Source of the DNA: Gracilimonas sp.
Lineage (GTDB): Bacteria; Bacteroidota; Rhodothermia; Balneolales; Balneolaceae
NCBI RefSeq assembly: GCF_017641085.1
Contig: NZ_JAEPPI010000001.1
Coordinates: 558,001 to 622,000, forward strand
Direction of reading: 5' to 3'
Length of the DNA: 64,000 nt
The position numbers were made by a program, and so were the translations under genes. A model generated the notes under the pieces. It was not told where the DNA came from. It ran no database searches and was given only the letters and a program-made list of their open reading frames with translations. Positions 37,428-46,144 of the stretch are shown here, one piece after another; position 1 is the first letter of the stretch; each line of letters begins with the position of its first letter.

Positions 37428-39428
37428 ATGAATATCATGTCGTTTAAAAAATCAATACTACTTTTATTTGCAACTTTACTTGCCGGCAGTACAATTGCTC
37501 AACAAAATGAGCCCCCTAAAAAAGAATTCAGAGCCACATGGATGGCAACGGTAATAAACCTGGATTGGCCGGCTTCCGGTGATTTGCCTGTCCGTTTTCA
37601 AAAGCAAAGTTTAACCGACCGTTTGGATGACCTTAAAGCGGCGGGAATAAACACCTTATACTTTCAGATAAGAACTGAAGGGGACGCTCTGTATGATTCA
37701 GATATTGAACCCTGGTCGAAGTATTTGACCGGAGAAGAAGGCGTTGCACCGGATCCATATTGGGATCCTTTAGAATTTGTAATTGAAGAAGCTCATAAAA
37801 GAGGAATGGAACTTCATGCATGGCTGAACCCTTACCGCGCCATGCGTACAATTCCTGATGATTTCACACAAAAGATTTTCAACAATGAAAGCATCGACGA
37901 AAGCCTGAAGCCTTTTCTCGGCAGATACTACGATGCGAACTCAAAAAATAAGCTTCCCGGAACTACTGCACGCGATTCTCTGCATGTAGCTAATAAGCAT
38001 CCGGAGTGGCTGTTTGTAATGAATGACAAAATTGCCATTATGAATCCCGGCCTGCCGGAGGTAATGGAATACAATGTTAAGGTGGTGATGGATGTAGTAA
38101 ACCGCTACGATGTGGATGGAATCCACTTTGACGATTATTTCTATCCGTACCCTCCCAATCACATGGGCAGTTCCAGTGAGAACGAAGCTCTGGACGACAG
38201 CACCTTTGCTCAATATCCGCGGGGTTTTGATAATAAAGACGATTGGAGAAGAAACAATATCGACCTTTTTGTAGAGATGCTTCATGACAGCATCCAGGTT
38301 GTAAAACCCTGGGTTAAATTCGGTATCAGTCCCTTTGGAATTTGGAAAAGCGGAATTCCTCAAGGCACGAGTGGGATGGATGCCTACAGCGTTATTTACG
38401 GTGATGGTATAGCATGGCTGGAACAACGAACAATTGATTATATAACCCCTCAGTTGTACTGGGCATTTACCCGATTCGGGACGGCCCAGGATTATGGCAA
38501 GCTTGCAGACTGGTGGGCAGAACAGGCCGTGGCTAACGATCGCCATATCTATCCGGGGCATGGACTTTATCGTTCCAGCAGCAGTACCTTTTCCAATACC
38601 TTGTTTGATGCCGATGAGATTCCCCGTCAAATTCGACATAACAGGAATAATGAAAACATAAGCGGAAGTGTGTTTTTCAGATCCAGCAACATTACCACCT
38701 ATTCTTCCAAAGGATTTGCGGATTCCCTGAAAACGAACTTCTACAAGTATGCAGCCCTGCAGCCAACCATGGCCTGGAAAGATACAACGGCCCCGAACAG
38801 CCCTCAAAACTTGGTGGTAAACAGGGATTCCGAAAAGGAATATGTATTTGAGCTGAGCTGGGATAAGCCGGAAGTTGACGTGCAGACTAAAGTATCTGCT
38901 GCCGGGCATGTTGATACGCTGATTAAATACGCGGTTTACCGGGTAGATGCCGGTTCGTCTCCAAATACCGTTGAGGAGATGGAAAGCCCTTATAACCTGG
39001 TTGCCGTAACCGGGGAGACGTCATATACCGATATCGCTCCTCCATCCGAAGAAAGTCACTGGTACTTTGTTACAGCTGTGAGCAGAAACAATGTAGAAAG
39101 TGAGCCTACAGCCGCTGCCGAAGGTGGAATCGTGGTTTCAAACGAGGAGGTTGAGGAGACACCGGAGCAAATCTCCCTGTCTCAAAACTATCCGAATCCT
39201 TTTAACCCGGTAACGCGAATTACCTTCGACTTACCCAATAGCGGCTTTACCACGTTGAAAGTTTTTGACATGCTGGGCAGGCAGGTTACCGAGCTGGTCA
39301 GCCGAAATATGACGGCCGGCGAGCACACCGTTAATTTTGATGCCTCCGAACTGTCGTCAGGTATTTATATTTATCAGCTTAACAGGGGTGATGTTTCCTT
39401 AACTCGAAAAATGACGCTGATTAAATAA
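37428..39428 (+). CDS. GHL10/family-10-like glycosyl hydrolase with type IX sorting domain
   Basis: 666 aa with signal peptide (about 1-24, ending STIAQ). The catalytic TIM-barrel of the GHL10 (YngK-like) family covers about 30-400 (EFRATWMATVINLDWP, GINTLYFQIRTEGDALY, HAWLNPYRA, VDGIHFDDYFYPYP, FGISPFGIW, ITPQLYW). A fibronectin-III-like module follows (about 460-570). The end carries a sorting domain (SQNYPNPFNPVTRI, LTRKMTLIK). Predicted to be secreted and held on the surface, acting on a glycan, perhaps peptidoglycan-related; no substrate is certain. The stop overlaps the metallophosphoesterase start (TAATG). Confidence 0.88.
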   Translation: MNIMSFKKSILLLFATLLAGSTIAQQNEPPKKEFRATWMATVINLDWPASGDLPVRFQKQSLTDRLDDLKAAGINTLYFQIRTEGDALYDSDIEPWSKYLTGEEGVAPDPYWDPLEFVIEEAHKRGMELHAWLNPYRAMRTIPDDFTQKIFNNESIDESLKPFLGRYYDANSKNKLPGTTARDSLHVANKHPEWLFVMNDKIAIMNPGLPEVMEYNVKVVMDVVNRYDVDGIHFDDYFYPYPPNHMGSSSENEALDDSTFAQYPRGFDNKDDWRRNNIDLFVEMLHDSIQVVKPWVKFGISPFGIWKSGIPQGTSGMDAYSVIYGDGIAWLEQRTIDYITPQLYWAFTRFGTAQDYGKLADWWAEQAVANDRHIYPGHGLYRSSSSTFSNTLFDADEIPRQIRHNRNNENISGSVFFRSSNITTYSSKGFADSLKTNFYKYAALQPTMAWKDTTAPNSPQNLVVNRDSEKEYVFELSWDKPEVDVQTKVSAAGHVDTLIKYAVYRVDAGSSPNTVEEMESPYNLVAVTGETSYTDIAPPSEESHWYFVTAVSRNNVESEPTAAAEGGIVVSNEEVEETPEQISLSQNYPNPFNPVTRITFDLPNSGFTTLKVFDMLGRQVTELVSRNMTAGEHTVNFDASELSSGIYIYQLNRGDVSLTRKMTLIK

Positions 39429-40444
39429 TGACCACCCGCAGATCTTTCTTAAGAAACATAGGACTGAGTGCCCTGGGAATGGGCACTTTGTTCAACGGTA
39501 AACATTCCGATGAAGATAGCTTTCGAATTGTCCACCTGACCGACCAGCATGTCACCTCTCGCAGGCAAGGACATGAGGGATATAAAAAGTGTATCCAATC
39601 CATTAATGCGCTTGATCCTGCCCCTGATTTAGTGTTAATGGGTGGAGATATGGTGTTTGACGGTTTGTACACCGAACTTGAGACTTATCAGGAATCCATA
39701 CGGCTTTATCGAAGTATCACAGAAGAGCTCAATGTGCCTTATTATCATTGCATTGGAAACCATGATGTGCTCGGCCTCTCTTCCCGACGAAAAGTTCCGA
39801 AAGATCATCCAGGCATAGGCCGGAAAATGATTATGAAGGAGCTGGGGATGGAGAAAGATTACTACAGCTTCAATCATAAGGGATGGCATTTTGTAGTGTT
39901 GAATTCCATTTTTGAGTTTGAAGGGGAGAACGGCCCGGCCTATAAACCCATGATCGGGGAAGAACAAATGGACTGGCTCCGCCACGATCTTGGCGATCAC
40001 AAAGACATGCCGGCTATTCTGGTTTCGCATATGCCTGCTTTTTCTCATAAGGGGCAAATCAACAACGATTTTGAGATGATGGCTATGAGTCCTTTCATCT
40101 TGCAGGATAATATTGATCTGCGGTATGTTTTAGAGCGTCATAATGTGAAAGCACTGCTGCAGGGGCACACCCATATCAACGAGGATTTTAGATTTAATGA
40201 TGTTTGGTACACAACGTCTCAGTCTGCTTCTGCTGCATGGTGGGGTGGAAACTGGTTAGGTTTTAAACCCGGATATACGGTATTTGAACTTGGCAAGGAA
40301 GACATTTTGAAGTGGTACCCGGTGGAGTACGAATGGGAGCATCAGCTGGAGCCTGATGATACCGTGGAAAGGGAAAGAATACAGACCAGACAACAACTGG
40401 AGCAAAGGCAGGATAGCCTTTACCGCGCCGAAATTGAGAACTAA
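39428..40444 (+). CDS. Tat-exported calcineurin-like metallophosphoesterase
   Basis: 338 aa. The N-terminus TTRRSFLRNIGLSALGMG is a twin-arginine export signal. All metallophosphatase motifs are present: LTDQH, MGGDMVFDG, CIGNHD, VSHMPAF and LQGHTHI. The last ~35 residues are a Gln/Arg/Glu-rich helix. Probably a periplasmic phosphodiesterase. It is translationally coupled to the glycosidase upstream by a one-base overlap, so the two likely work on the same substrate. Confidence 0.88.
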   Translation: MTTRRSFLRNIGLSALGMGTLFNGKHSDEDSFRIVHLTDQHVTSRRQGHEGYKKCIQSINALDPAPDLVLMGGDMVFDGLYTELETYQESIRLYRSITEELNVPYYHCIGNHDVLGLSSRRKVPKDHPGIGRKMIMKELGMEKDYYSFNHKGWHFVVLNSIFEFEGENGPAYKPMIGEEQMDWLRHDLGDHKDMPAILVSHMPAFSHKGQINNDFEMMAMSPFILQDNIDLRYVLERHNVKALLQGHTHINEDFRFNDVWYTTSQSASAAWWGGNWLGFKPGYTVFELGKEDILKWYPVEYEWEHQLEPDDTVERERIQTRQQLEQRQDSLYRAEIEN

Positions 40445-40498
40445 GGTGAGTTTGAGATAAAGAATTCTTCTAACCGTAAGTACATCAGGTCATGATAT

Positions 40499-40588
40499 CC
40501 ATCTGACGGATCACCCGTCTGATGGATGGTCCGAATGTGCCTGGTAAGCTTAATTACAACGGTCAGACGGGCTTAAAGCCGTCGGACC
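40499..40588. repeat. Two adjacent imperfect palindromes sharing a GACGG/CCGTC stem
   Basis: Palindrome 1 (40499-40525) pairs CCATC-GACGG with CCGTC-GATGG. Palindrome 2 (40561-40588) pairs GGTC-GACGG with CCGTC-GACC around GCTTAAAG. No T-run follows either, so they are not simple terminators. They lie in the spacer after the metallophosphoesterase, beside the larger repeat at 40650. Confidence 0.65.
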
Positions 40589-40649
40589 GGGACGCAAAGG
40601 CTTTACAGGATCATTATGTCGAAGTTATTTTAGAATGAAAAACCAAACT

Positions 40650-40802
40650 GTCATCGCGAGGAGGAGCATATGGTGAATCAGGACTCTTTTGCATGGCGAC
40701 GAAGCGATCTCCTTGATTTACTTGGGATTATTGATTTAGGGAGATTGCCTGCTCAGTTTAACCAAAACTGTCCTCGAATTACCTGACTTCTACAGCAATG
40801 AC
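40650..40802 (+). repeat. Intergenic repeat element, copy 1 (about 153 bp)
   Basis: Starts with GTCATCGCGAGGAG and ends with GCAATGAC, a degenerate inverted end. The interior order is AGGACTC, TGGCGACGA, GCGATCTCCTT, then GGGAGATTGCCTGC. The same order is found in the reverse strand of the repeat at 43367-43537, so both belong to one family. Such GCGAGGAG/GGAGATTGC repeats look like those scattered between genes in many Bacteroidota. No coding capacity. The rest of the 40445-40893 spacer holds only the palindromes listed separately. Confidence 0.75.
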
Positions 40803-40893
40803 GAGTGTTTAATATTGAACCACCTTAACTTCTAATTAAGCAATCCCTGTCCGTTTGTTTCAGGATGTATCACTCAATCTAACCTTTATAGCT

Positions 40894-43329
40894 ATGAAGA
40901 AACTGATCTTGCTATTAACATTCCTCCTGTGTTCCATCACAAGTTTTGCACAGATAAAATATGACACCCTGAGTGTTCAGCAAATCGGGGATGGCATGTA
41001 TCATTATACCATTGAAGCTCCTTCCGTTCCGTGGACTTTTGATGTAGTTGAAGTAGATTTGACCCGGCCGGATACCAAACTGGAGACCGTTAAAGCTCAG
41101 GATACATTTGGAGGTTATGAACAAACCAGCTCGATGGCCCAGCGAAAATCCTATGAAGGTCATCAGGTTATTGCCGCGGTGAACGGCGACTTTTATGGGG
41201 GAGGAAATCCGACCAATGCGCAGGTTATAAAAGGCGAGATCATAAAAAAGCCCATCAGCAGAGATGTATTTGGATATACTAAAGAAAAAAAGGTGTTCAT
41301 AAATCCTACCACTTATACCGGAAAGCTATTTCAGGGTGGAAATGAATATGATATCACGGGTGTAAATCAGAGCAGAACAACGGACGCTTTAGTCTATTAC
41401 AATCACTACTACGGAGCTTCAACAGGAACCAATGAGTTTGGAACAGAGCTTATTCTAACCGCTCTGGATGAATGGGTGGTTAATGGGGAAGTAAAAGCCG
41501 TGGTGAAAGAGAAAACAACCTCGGGAGATGCTGCACTTTCAGATTCAACCTTTGTTTTATCCGGTCACGGAACTTCTAAAACTATACTGGACGGCTTTGA
41601 AGTAGGAGATACCGTAGTTGTGCATCACCAACTGATGCCCGGTTTCGATGATATCAAAGAAGTTGTAGGCGGACGCGGGAAATTTCTGAATGATGGAAAT
41701 AATGAGGGCGACTGGCCGGAGCGACATCCCCGTACGGCAGTAGGTTTTAATGCTGATTCAACAAAACTATATTTGCTGACGGTAGATGGCCGGCAAAGTA
41801 CCAGTGCCGGTATGACCCTGACGGAAATGGGCGAGTTCATGAAAAGATTCGGAGTGCAAAATGCTTTGAATCTTGATGGCGGCGGTTCTACAACTATGGT
41901 TGTTCATAATCAGGTAGTCAATGATCCCTCTGACGGAAGCGGAGAACGCGCGGTGGCAAATGCATTGATGGTGATTTCATCAAAGCAGAAAACGGGAGAA
42001 CTGGAGCATTTAAAGCTCGATCCCACATTCAAAAAATTATACAGGGGCAATACGTTTACGTTTACAGCCCGGGGAAGCGATGAGAACTACTATCCGGTTG
42101 AGCTCGACCCTCAAAAACTGAGCTTTAGCCTGAGCGAGAACTTTACTGCGACCATTGATAGTGAAGGCAATTTTACTGCCGGAAATTCCCCGGATACCGG
42201 TTATGTCTATGTGGATTATGAAGGCATGAAAGACACGGCGATGGTGATCGTGAAAGGAATTACCGAGTTCTCCCTTTTCCCTAAATATGCAGTTACTGAC
42301 AGTTCCTACGAGTTCAGCTTTTTCAATGAGTCCTTTGATTTTGACGGACAAAAACGTGGGGTAAGTAATACAGATATCAGCTGGCAGGTGGGTAGCGAGG
42401 AAGTAGGAGAGGTGATTGACGGAACGTTTATTGGTAAAACAGAAGGTACCACGCCCGTCATCGGAACCTATGATGGTATTTCTGATACGGTTGAAGTTGA
42501 GGTGCAAATCGGGGGAGGAATTGAAACCGTCAGCGGGTTTGAGGATCTTGAAGGCTGGTCGCTGAGCGGAGAAAATTTAGATCTTCAAAACTCTGAACTC
42601 ACCGTGGTTGACAGCACGTTTACCGAAGGATCCCACTCCGTTCGTCTGGATTATGAGTTTGTGTACGACAACGATCCGGAAGTATGGGCATACCTTGAAA
42701 CGGATATTCCGGTATTTGGGGTGCCGGATTCCATCAACCTTGATGCAAGATCCGATGGTAAAAGGCATTTAATTGAACTTGAACTTGCAGATAACAACGA
42801 TGAATTGTTTACCGTCCGCGTTAAAAAATGGGCCGAAAACACCGAGTTTGACATCTATCCGGCACTAACAAGTGATATTACCCCGGTTGATCCATTTAGC
42901 AGTTTCTATTATCCCATCACCATAAAAAAGATAGGCATCAAGCTGGCCTCTGATCAGCAAAGCGGTGAACGATATTCCGGAGCCATTTTTCTGGATAATC
43001 TCGAGATAGTATATCCCAACCGCACAGTAGTGTCTAATGAAAGAACGGGAGATGCTGAAGTTCCGAATGAACTTTCTTTGAATCAGAATTATCCAAATCC
43101 GTTTAATCCTACCACCAATATTTCTTTCCGCATTCCAAATGCGAGCCGGGTAGATCTTGATGTGTATGATGTGCTTGGCAGAAAGGTAGCTTCTTTAGTG
43201 GATCGAAGGCTTAGTGCAGGGAATCACACCGTTAGTTTTGACGCCGGAAAACTATCCTCCGGATTATACCTCTACCGGCTTTCAACCAACGAAACGAGCA
43301 TTTCCCGGAAAATGATGCTCATTAAGTAA
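40894..43329 (+). CDS. Phosphodiester glycosidase (NAGPA/DUF2233 family) with type IX sorting domain
   Basis: 811 aa from ATG 40894, chosen because the signal peptide MKKLILLLTFLLCSITSFAQ starts there; an upstream TTG at 40855 is in frame but less likely. The NAGPA domain covers about residues 60-370 (AAVNGDFYGGG, RHPRTAVGF, LTVDGRQS, ALNLDGGGSTTMVV). Bacterial Ig-like modules follow (about 375-540), then a beta-sandwich of carbohydrate-binding type (about 545-715), and the sorting domain (NQNYPNPFNPTTNI, SRKMMLIK). It would hydrolyse sugar-phosphodiester bonds such as GlcNAc-1-phosphodiesters. The gene is flanked by inverted copies of the 150-170 bp repeat. Confidence 0.88.
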   Translation: MKKLILLLTFLLCSITSFAQIKYDTLSVQQIGDGMYHYTIEAPSVPWTFDVVEVDLTRPDTKLETVKAQDTFGGYEQTSSMAQRKSYEGHQVIAAVNGDFYGGGNPTNAQVIKGEIIKKPISRDVFGYTKEKKVFINPTTYTGKLFQGGNEYDITGVNQSRTTDALVYYNHYYGASTGTNEFGTELILTALDEWVVNGEVKAVVKEKTTSGDAALSDSTFVLSGHGTSKTILDGFEVGDTVVVHHQLMPGFDDIKEVVGGRGKFLNDGNNEGDWPERHPRTAVGFNADSTKLYLLTVDGRQSTSAGMTLTEMGEFMKRFGVQNALNLDGGGSTTMVVHNQVVNDPSDGSGERAVANALMVISSKQKTGELEHLKLDPTFKKLYRGNTFTFTARGSDENYYPVELDPQKLSFSLSENFTATIDSEGNFTAGNSPDTGYVYVDYEGMKDTAMVIVKGITEFSLFPKYAVTDSSYEFSFFNESFDFDGQKRGVSNTDISWQVGSEEVGEVIDGTFIGKTEGTTPVIGTYDGISDTVEVEVQIGGGIETVSGFEDLEGWSLSGENLDLQNSELTVVDSTFTEGSHSVRLDYEFVYDNDPEVWAYLETDIPVFGVPDSINLDARSDGKRHLIELELADNNDELFTVRVKKWAENTEFDIYPALTSDITPVDPFSSFYYPITIKKIGIKLASDQQSGERYSGAIFLDNLEIVYPNRTVVSNERTGDAEVPNELSLNQNYPNPFNPTTNISFRIPNASRVDLDVYDVLGRKVASLVDRRLSAGNHTVSFDAGKLSSGLYLYRLSTNETSISRKMMLIK

Positions 43330-43366
43330 TGTGATTTCGAGATAAGAAGAAGTAAAAAACTATCAC

Positions 43367-43537
43367 GTCATTGCGAGGAGCCTATAAATCCTATGTCGGT
43401 CTGGGTGCATAACGACGCCGCCTGCCTGCTGGCAAAGGCAGGCAATCTCCCTGTACCTACATTCCAAGTGGCTTAAGGAGATCGCGTCGTCGCCAGACAA
43501 GGGAGTCCTGTTTCATCGTACAACTCCTCGCGATGAC
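43367..43537 (-). repeat. Intergenic repeat element, copy 2 (about 171 bp, inverted)
   Basis: The ends are GTCATTGCGAGGAG (43367-43380) and CTCCTCGCGATGAC (43524-43537), an inverted pair matching at 13 of 14 positions. On the minus strand the inner segments run in the same order as copy 1 (AGGACTCCC, TGGCGACGA, GCGATCTCCTT, GGGAGATTGCCTGCC). An extra TGCCTGC...GCAGGCA hairpin is present near 43430. It lies in the spacer between two convergent genes, with no coding capacity. Confidence 0.78.
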
Positions 43538-43603
43538 CGAGTTTTACAACCAACCACATCCACAGCAGTGCGAGATTCAAATTGGCTCAAAAAGAATCTT
43601 AAG

Positions 43604-44764
43604 CTACACCTTAATGATGATGTTCTTCTTTTTCATCCAGGCGGCGAGCAGGTAAAAGAGAACGATCCACATGATTGCATAAAGCAGGGAAGCGTTAATA
43701 GGTGAAGCTATGGAGGTGAGAACCACTTCGTAAATCCAACCTTTCAGGGTATAAGATTCCCCTCCGTATGAAAACCGGATCATGTTAAATACTCGGGCAA
43801 TAACTCCACTCAGGAAAAAGACGGTAATGGCATTAATTCCATAAGCCACGCCCCAGTCAGTAAATCGCTGTTTACTTTTTACATCAATAAACCAATAGCA
43901 TAAACCAAAAATACACATGGCCTGTCCGCCGGTAAATAAGGTGTAGGAGCTGGTCCAGATATTCTTGTTGACAGGGAAAACCCAGCTCCAGGCATAACCA
44001 AGTATGATGAGTATGAAGCCCCAAATGAAAAACTGTATGGTTCGCGAAGATTCGGATTCTTTATCACTCATCAACATTCGTCCCGTCCAGATTCCAATCA
44101 GGGTAGTTCCAATAGCCGGGAGCGTACTAAGCAAGCCTTCGGGGTCCCAGTTTTCCTTCCACATATGCCCGGAGAGTAGCAACTGATCGATATAGGCAGC
44201 AAGATTTCCTTCTGCGGTATCAATGGCTCCGGCTCCATAACCGGGAACGGGAATGGCCATCATCAAAATCCAGTAACCGATAAGGAGTCCGCCCAGCGTA
44301 AGCATTTGGGTTCTTGGTTTGGTGTAAAGGAACAGGAAAGCTCCCGCGGCATAGCAGATAGCAATTCGTTGCAGAACTCCAGGGATGCGAATATCAATCA
44401 GGTTTTGGTGGAGTCCGAAGTCCGGGATAAATGTAAGATAGGGAAAGGCGGAAAGGGCCAGTCCGAGGCCGAATATTTTTGCGGCCCGGATGAGCGTCTT
44501 TTTCAACAAATCAGAATCATCGGCACCTTTTGCCTTTGCTTTGGTAAAAGCCAGCACAATGGAAACGCCAACAATGAATAAGAAAAACGGGAATATGAGA
44601 TCGGTTGGCGTCCATCCATGCCAGGCCGCATGTTTTAAAGGTCCGTATATGTGTGACCATGATCCGGGGTTGTTAACCAAAATCATGGCGGCAACGGTAG
44701 CACCTCTGAAGAAATCGAGTGAAACAAGTCGTTTGCCTGATGAAATTCCGCTGAGAGTAGTCAT
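43604..44764 (-). CDS. HGSNAT/NagX-like multipass membrane acyltransferase (DUF5009 type)
   Basis: 386 aa from the ATG at 44764, where the family N-terminus begins (GKRLVSLDFFRGATVAAMILVNNPG). The frame is open to 44851 but the extra 29 residues look spurious. About ten membrane helices are present. Motifs include HGWTPTDLIFPFFLFIVGVS with the family histidine, GVLQRIAICY and LLSTLPAIGTTLIG. Relatives transfer acetyl groups to glucosamine across a membrane or support GlcNAc use. It is divergent from the BadF-type kinase by 100 bases, fitting an amino-sugar locus. Confidence 0.85.
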   Translation of the reverse strand: MTTLSGISSGKRLVSLDFFRGATVAAMILVNNPGSWSHIYGPLKHAAWHGWTPTDLIFPFFLFIVGVSIVLAFTKAKAKGADDSDLLKKTLIRAAKIFGLGLALSAFPYLTFIPDFGLHQNLIDIRIPGVLQRIAICYAAGAFLFLYTKPRTQMLTLGGLLIGYWILMMAIPVPGYGAGAIDTAEGNLAAYIDQLLLSGHMWKENWDPEGLLSTLPAIGTTLIGIWTGRMLMSDKESESSRTIQFFIWGFILIILGYAWSWVFPVNKNIWTSSYTLFTGGQAMCIFGLCYWFIDVKSKQRFTDWGVAYGINAITVFFLSGVIARVFNMIRFSYGGESYTLKGWIYEVVLTSIASPINASLLYAIMWIVLFYLLAAWMKKKNIIIKV

Positions 44765-44864
44765 AAAGAATATTTTGTGAACGCCAATAGTATAAAAAAA
44801 GAAACCAAAGTGGTAATGGAATAATGTGTTAAGTATCTTCGCTCCAATCAATTAAAATAGATGC

Positions 44865-45719
44865 ATGAACATACTGATAGCAGATAGTGGCTCCACTAAA
44901 ACGGAATGGATTTTAATAGATGATGAAGGGCATAAGGAGTATTTCCATACAGACGGGCTGAATCCCTATTTCATGTCGCTAGAGCAACTCATCCATGCCA
45001 TTGATGAGGGGCTGGCCCAGGTTTTGGAGAGTAAGCCCATTGATAAAATCTTTTTCTACGGAGCCGGCTGTGGGACAGAGAAGAGTAAGGAAGTCGTCAG
45101 AAAAGGAATCGCGGCCTGTTTCAGTAATGCTGAAATTCAGGTAGATACCGATCTGTTGGCAGCAGCTAAAGCCTGTTTCTGGGATAAGCCGGGTGTGGCT
45201 TGTATCTTGGGAACCGGGTCCAATTCTTGCATCTATGACGGGGAGAAGATAGTAAACAAGATCCCTTCATTGGGCTTTACGCTGGGTGATGAAGGCTCAG
45301 GCGGATACTTTGGGAAACGCATTTTGAGAAGTTACTACTATAACATTATGCCGGAAGATTTGAGGAATGAACTCGAGCAACGGCACGACATGAGGCTGGA
45401 TAACATCCTGGAAATGGTGTATAAAAAGCCGAATGGAAATCGGTTTGTGGCGTCCTTTTCACATCTGCTGGGGAATTTTGCTGATCATGATTTCATCAAG
45501 AATATTGTGCGGAGCGGTTTCGAAGATTTTGCCGATAAGCAGCTGGCCTACTTCGGGGACTTATCCGGTAAAGAAATCGGCTTTGTAGGATCTATTGCCG
45601 CCATTCACCGCGATACCCTTGAAAGCGTTTTATCAGAAAGAGGGCTGAATTTAAGCGTCATTGTCCGAAAACCAATTGAACGTTTGGTGGAGAACCATCT
45701 GAAAGAATCCAAGGCTTAA
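44865..45719 (+). CDS. BadF/BadG/BcrA-type sugar kinase (N-acetylglucosamine kinase-like)
   Basis: 284 aa with an ASKHA fold. The phosphate-1 loop is IADSGSTKTEW, with TDGLNPYF typical of the GlcNAc/MurNAc kinase branch in Bacteroidota. Then come YGAGCG, DTDLLAAAKACF, CILGTGSNSC (phosphate 2) and GFTLGDEGSGGYFGK. It should phosphorylate GlcNAc or MurNAc after hydrolysis by NagZ and NamZ. Cytoplasmic, no signal peptide. Neighbours are the NagX-like protein and NagZ. Confidence 0.88.
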   Translation: MNILIADSGSTKTEWILIDDEGHKEYFHTDGLNPYFMSLEQLIHAIDEGLAQVLESKPIDKIFFYGAGCGTEKSKEVVRKGIAACFSNAEIQVDTDLLAAAKACFWDKPGVACILGTGSNSCIYDGEKIVNKIPSLGFTLGDEGSGGYFGKRILRSYYYNIMPEDLRNELEQRHDMRLDNILEMVYKKPNGNRFVASFSHLLGNFADHDFIKNIVRSGFEDFADKQLAYFGDLSGKEIGFVGSIAAIHRDTLESVLSERGLNLSVIVRKPIERLVENHLKESKA

Positions 45720-45905
45720 AGGAAAGAAGAACCTCCAAGCGTCCGCTGTTAAATGAAACTCATCGATATCTAACCAGCCATATCCCCGCAACGCTTTCAG
45801 GACCTGTGGACGCTGAAAGGTTGCTCCGACTGTGTTGGGCGTTGCCTTTCTAAACTTGGTTTTTTTGAGTGGCATAAGACAGATGATCAAGGAGAAGTAA
45901 TCGGC

Positions 45906-46113
45906 AATAGCTCCGCCCTTCAGGGCGGGGTAGAAAAAGTAAAATGAAAAGCTTCGCCCTGATGTAGATTAAGTAAAATGGGTGTTCGAAGCTTTGGCTA
46001 TATGCCTTTAAAGTGGAAAGCCCAACCCTGCGATAAGCATCTAAACTTAATATCTATAGATGCTTGGGTTATTTTCAAATTTCATAATCCCCGTCTTGAA
46101 GGACGGAACTATT
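45906..46113. mobile_element. 208-bp structured repeat element with 25-bp terminal inverted repeats
   Basis: The ends 45906-45930 and 46089-46113 are inverted copies matching at 21 of 25 bases. Each end is itself a hairpin (CCGCCC-TTCA-GGGCGG on the left, CCGTC-TTGAA-GGACGG on the right); the four differences are transitions. Inside are two perfect 9-bp stems: AAAGCTTCG (45948-45956) with CGAAGCTTT (45987-45995), and AAGCATCTA (46035-46043) with TAGATGCTT (46057-46065), the latter extended by AACCC/GGGTT. No ORF. It resembles a non-autonomous hairpin-ended element of the IS200/IS605 or REPIN kind. The rest of the 45720-46144 spacer shows nothing else. Confidence 0.65.
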
Positions 46114-46144
46114 TTTATCATGAAACAGACTTTTGGGCTTGTTC

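Noticed and set aside
37941-38909. 322-codon open frame antisense to the GHL10 glycosidase gene
   Set aside because: The plus-strand protein has clear family motifs throughout; the antisense product shows no motif or signal and is explained by codon composition.
40499-40588. Possible terminator for the metallophosphoesterase gene
   Set aside because: Both hairpins lack a following T-run, so they are listed as palindromic repeats instead.
37120-43150. Near-identical DNA around the NYPNPFNP codons in several genes, at first looking like a dispersed repeat
   Set aside because: It is coding sequence of a conserved protein sorting domain in frame at each site, so it is not an independent DNA element.
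45720-46144. Possible decayed transposase gene around the hairpin-ended element
   Set aside because: No frame longer than a few tens of codons with transposase motifs is present on either strand.
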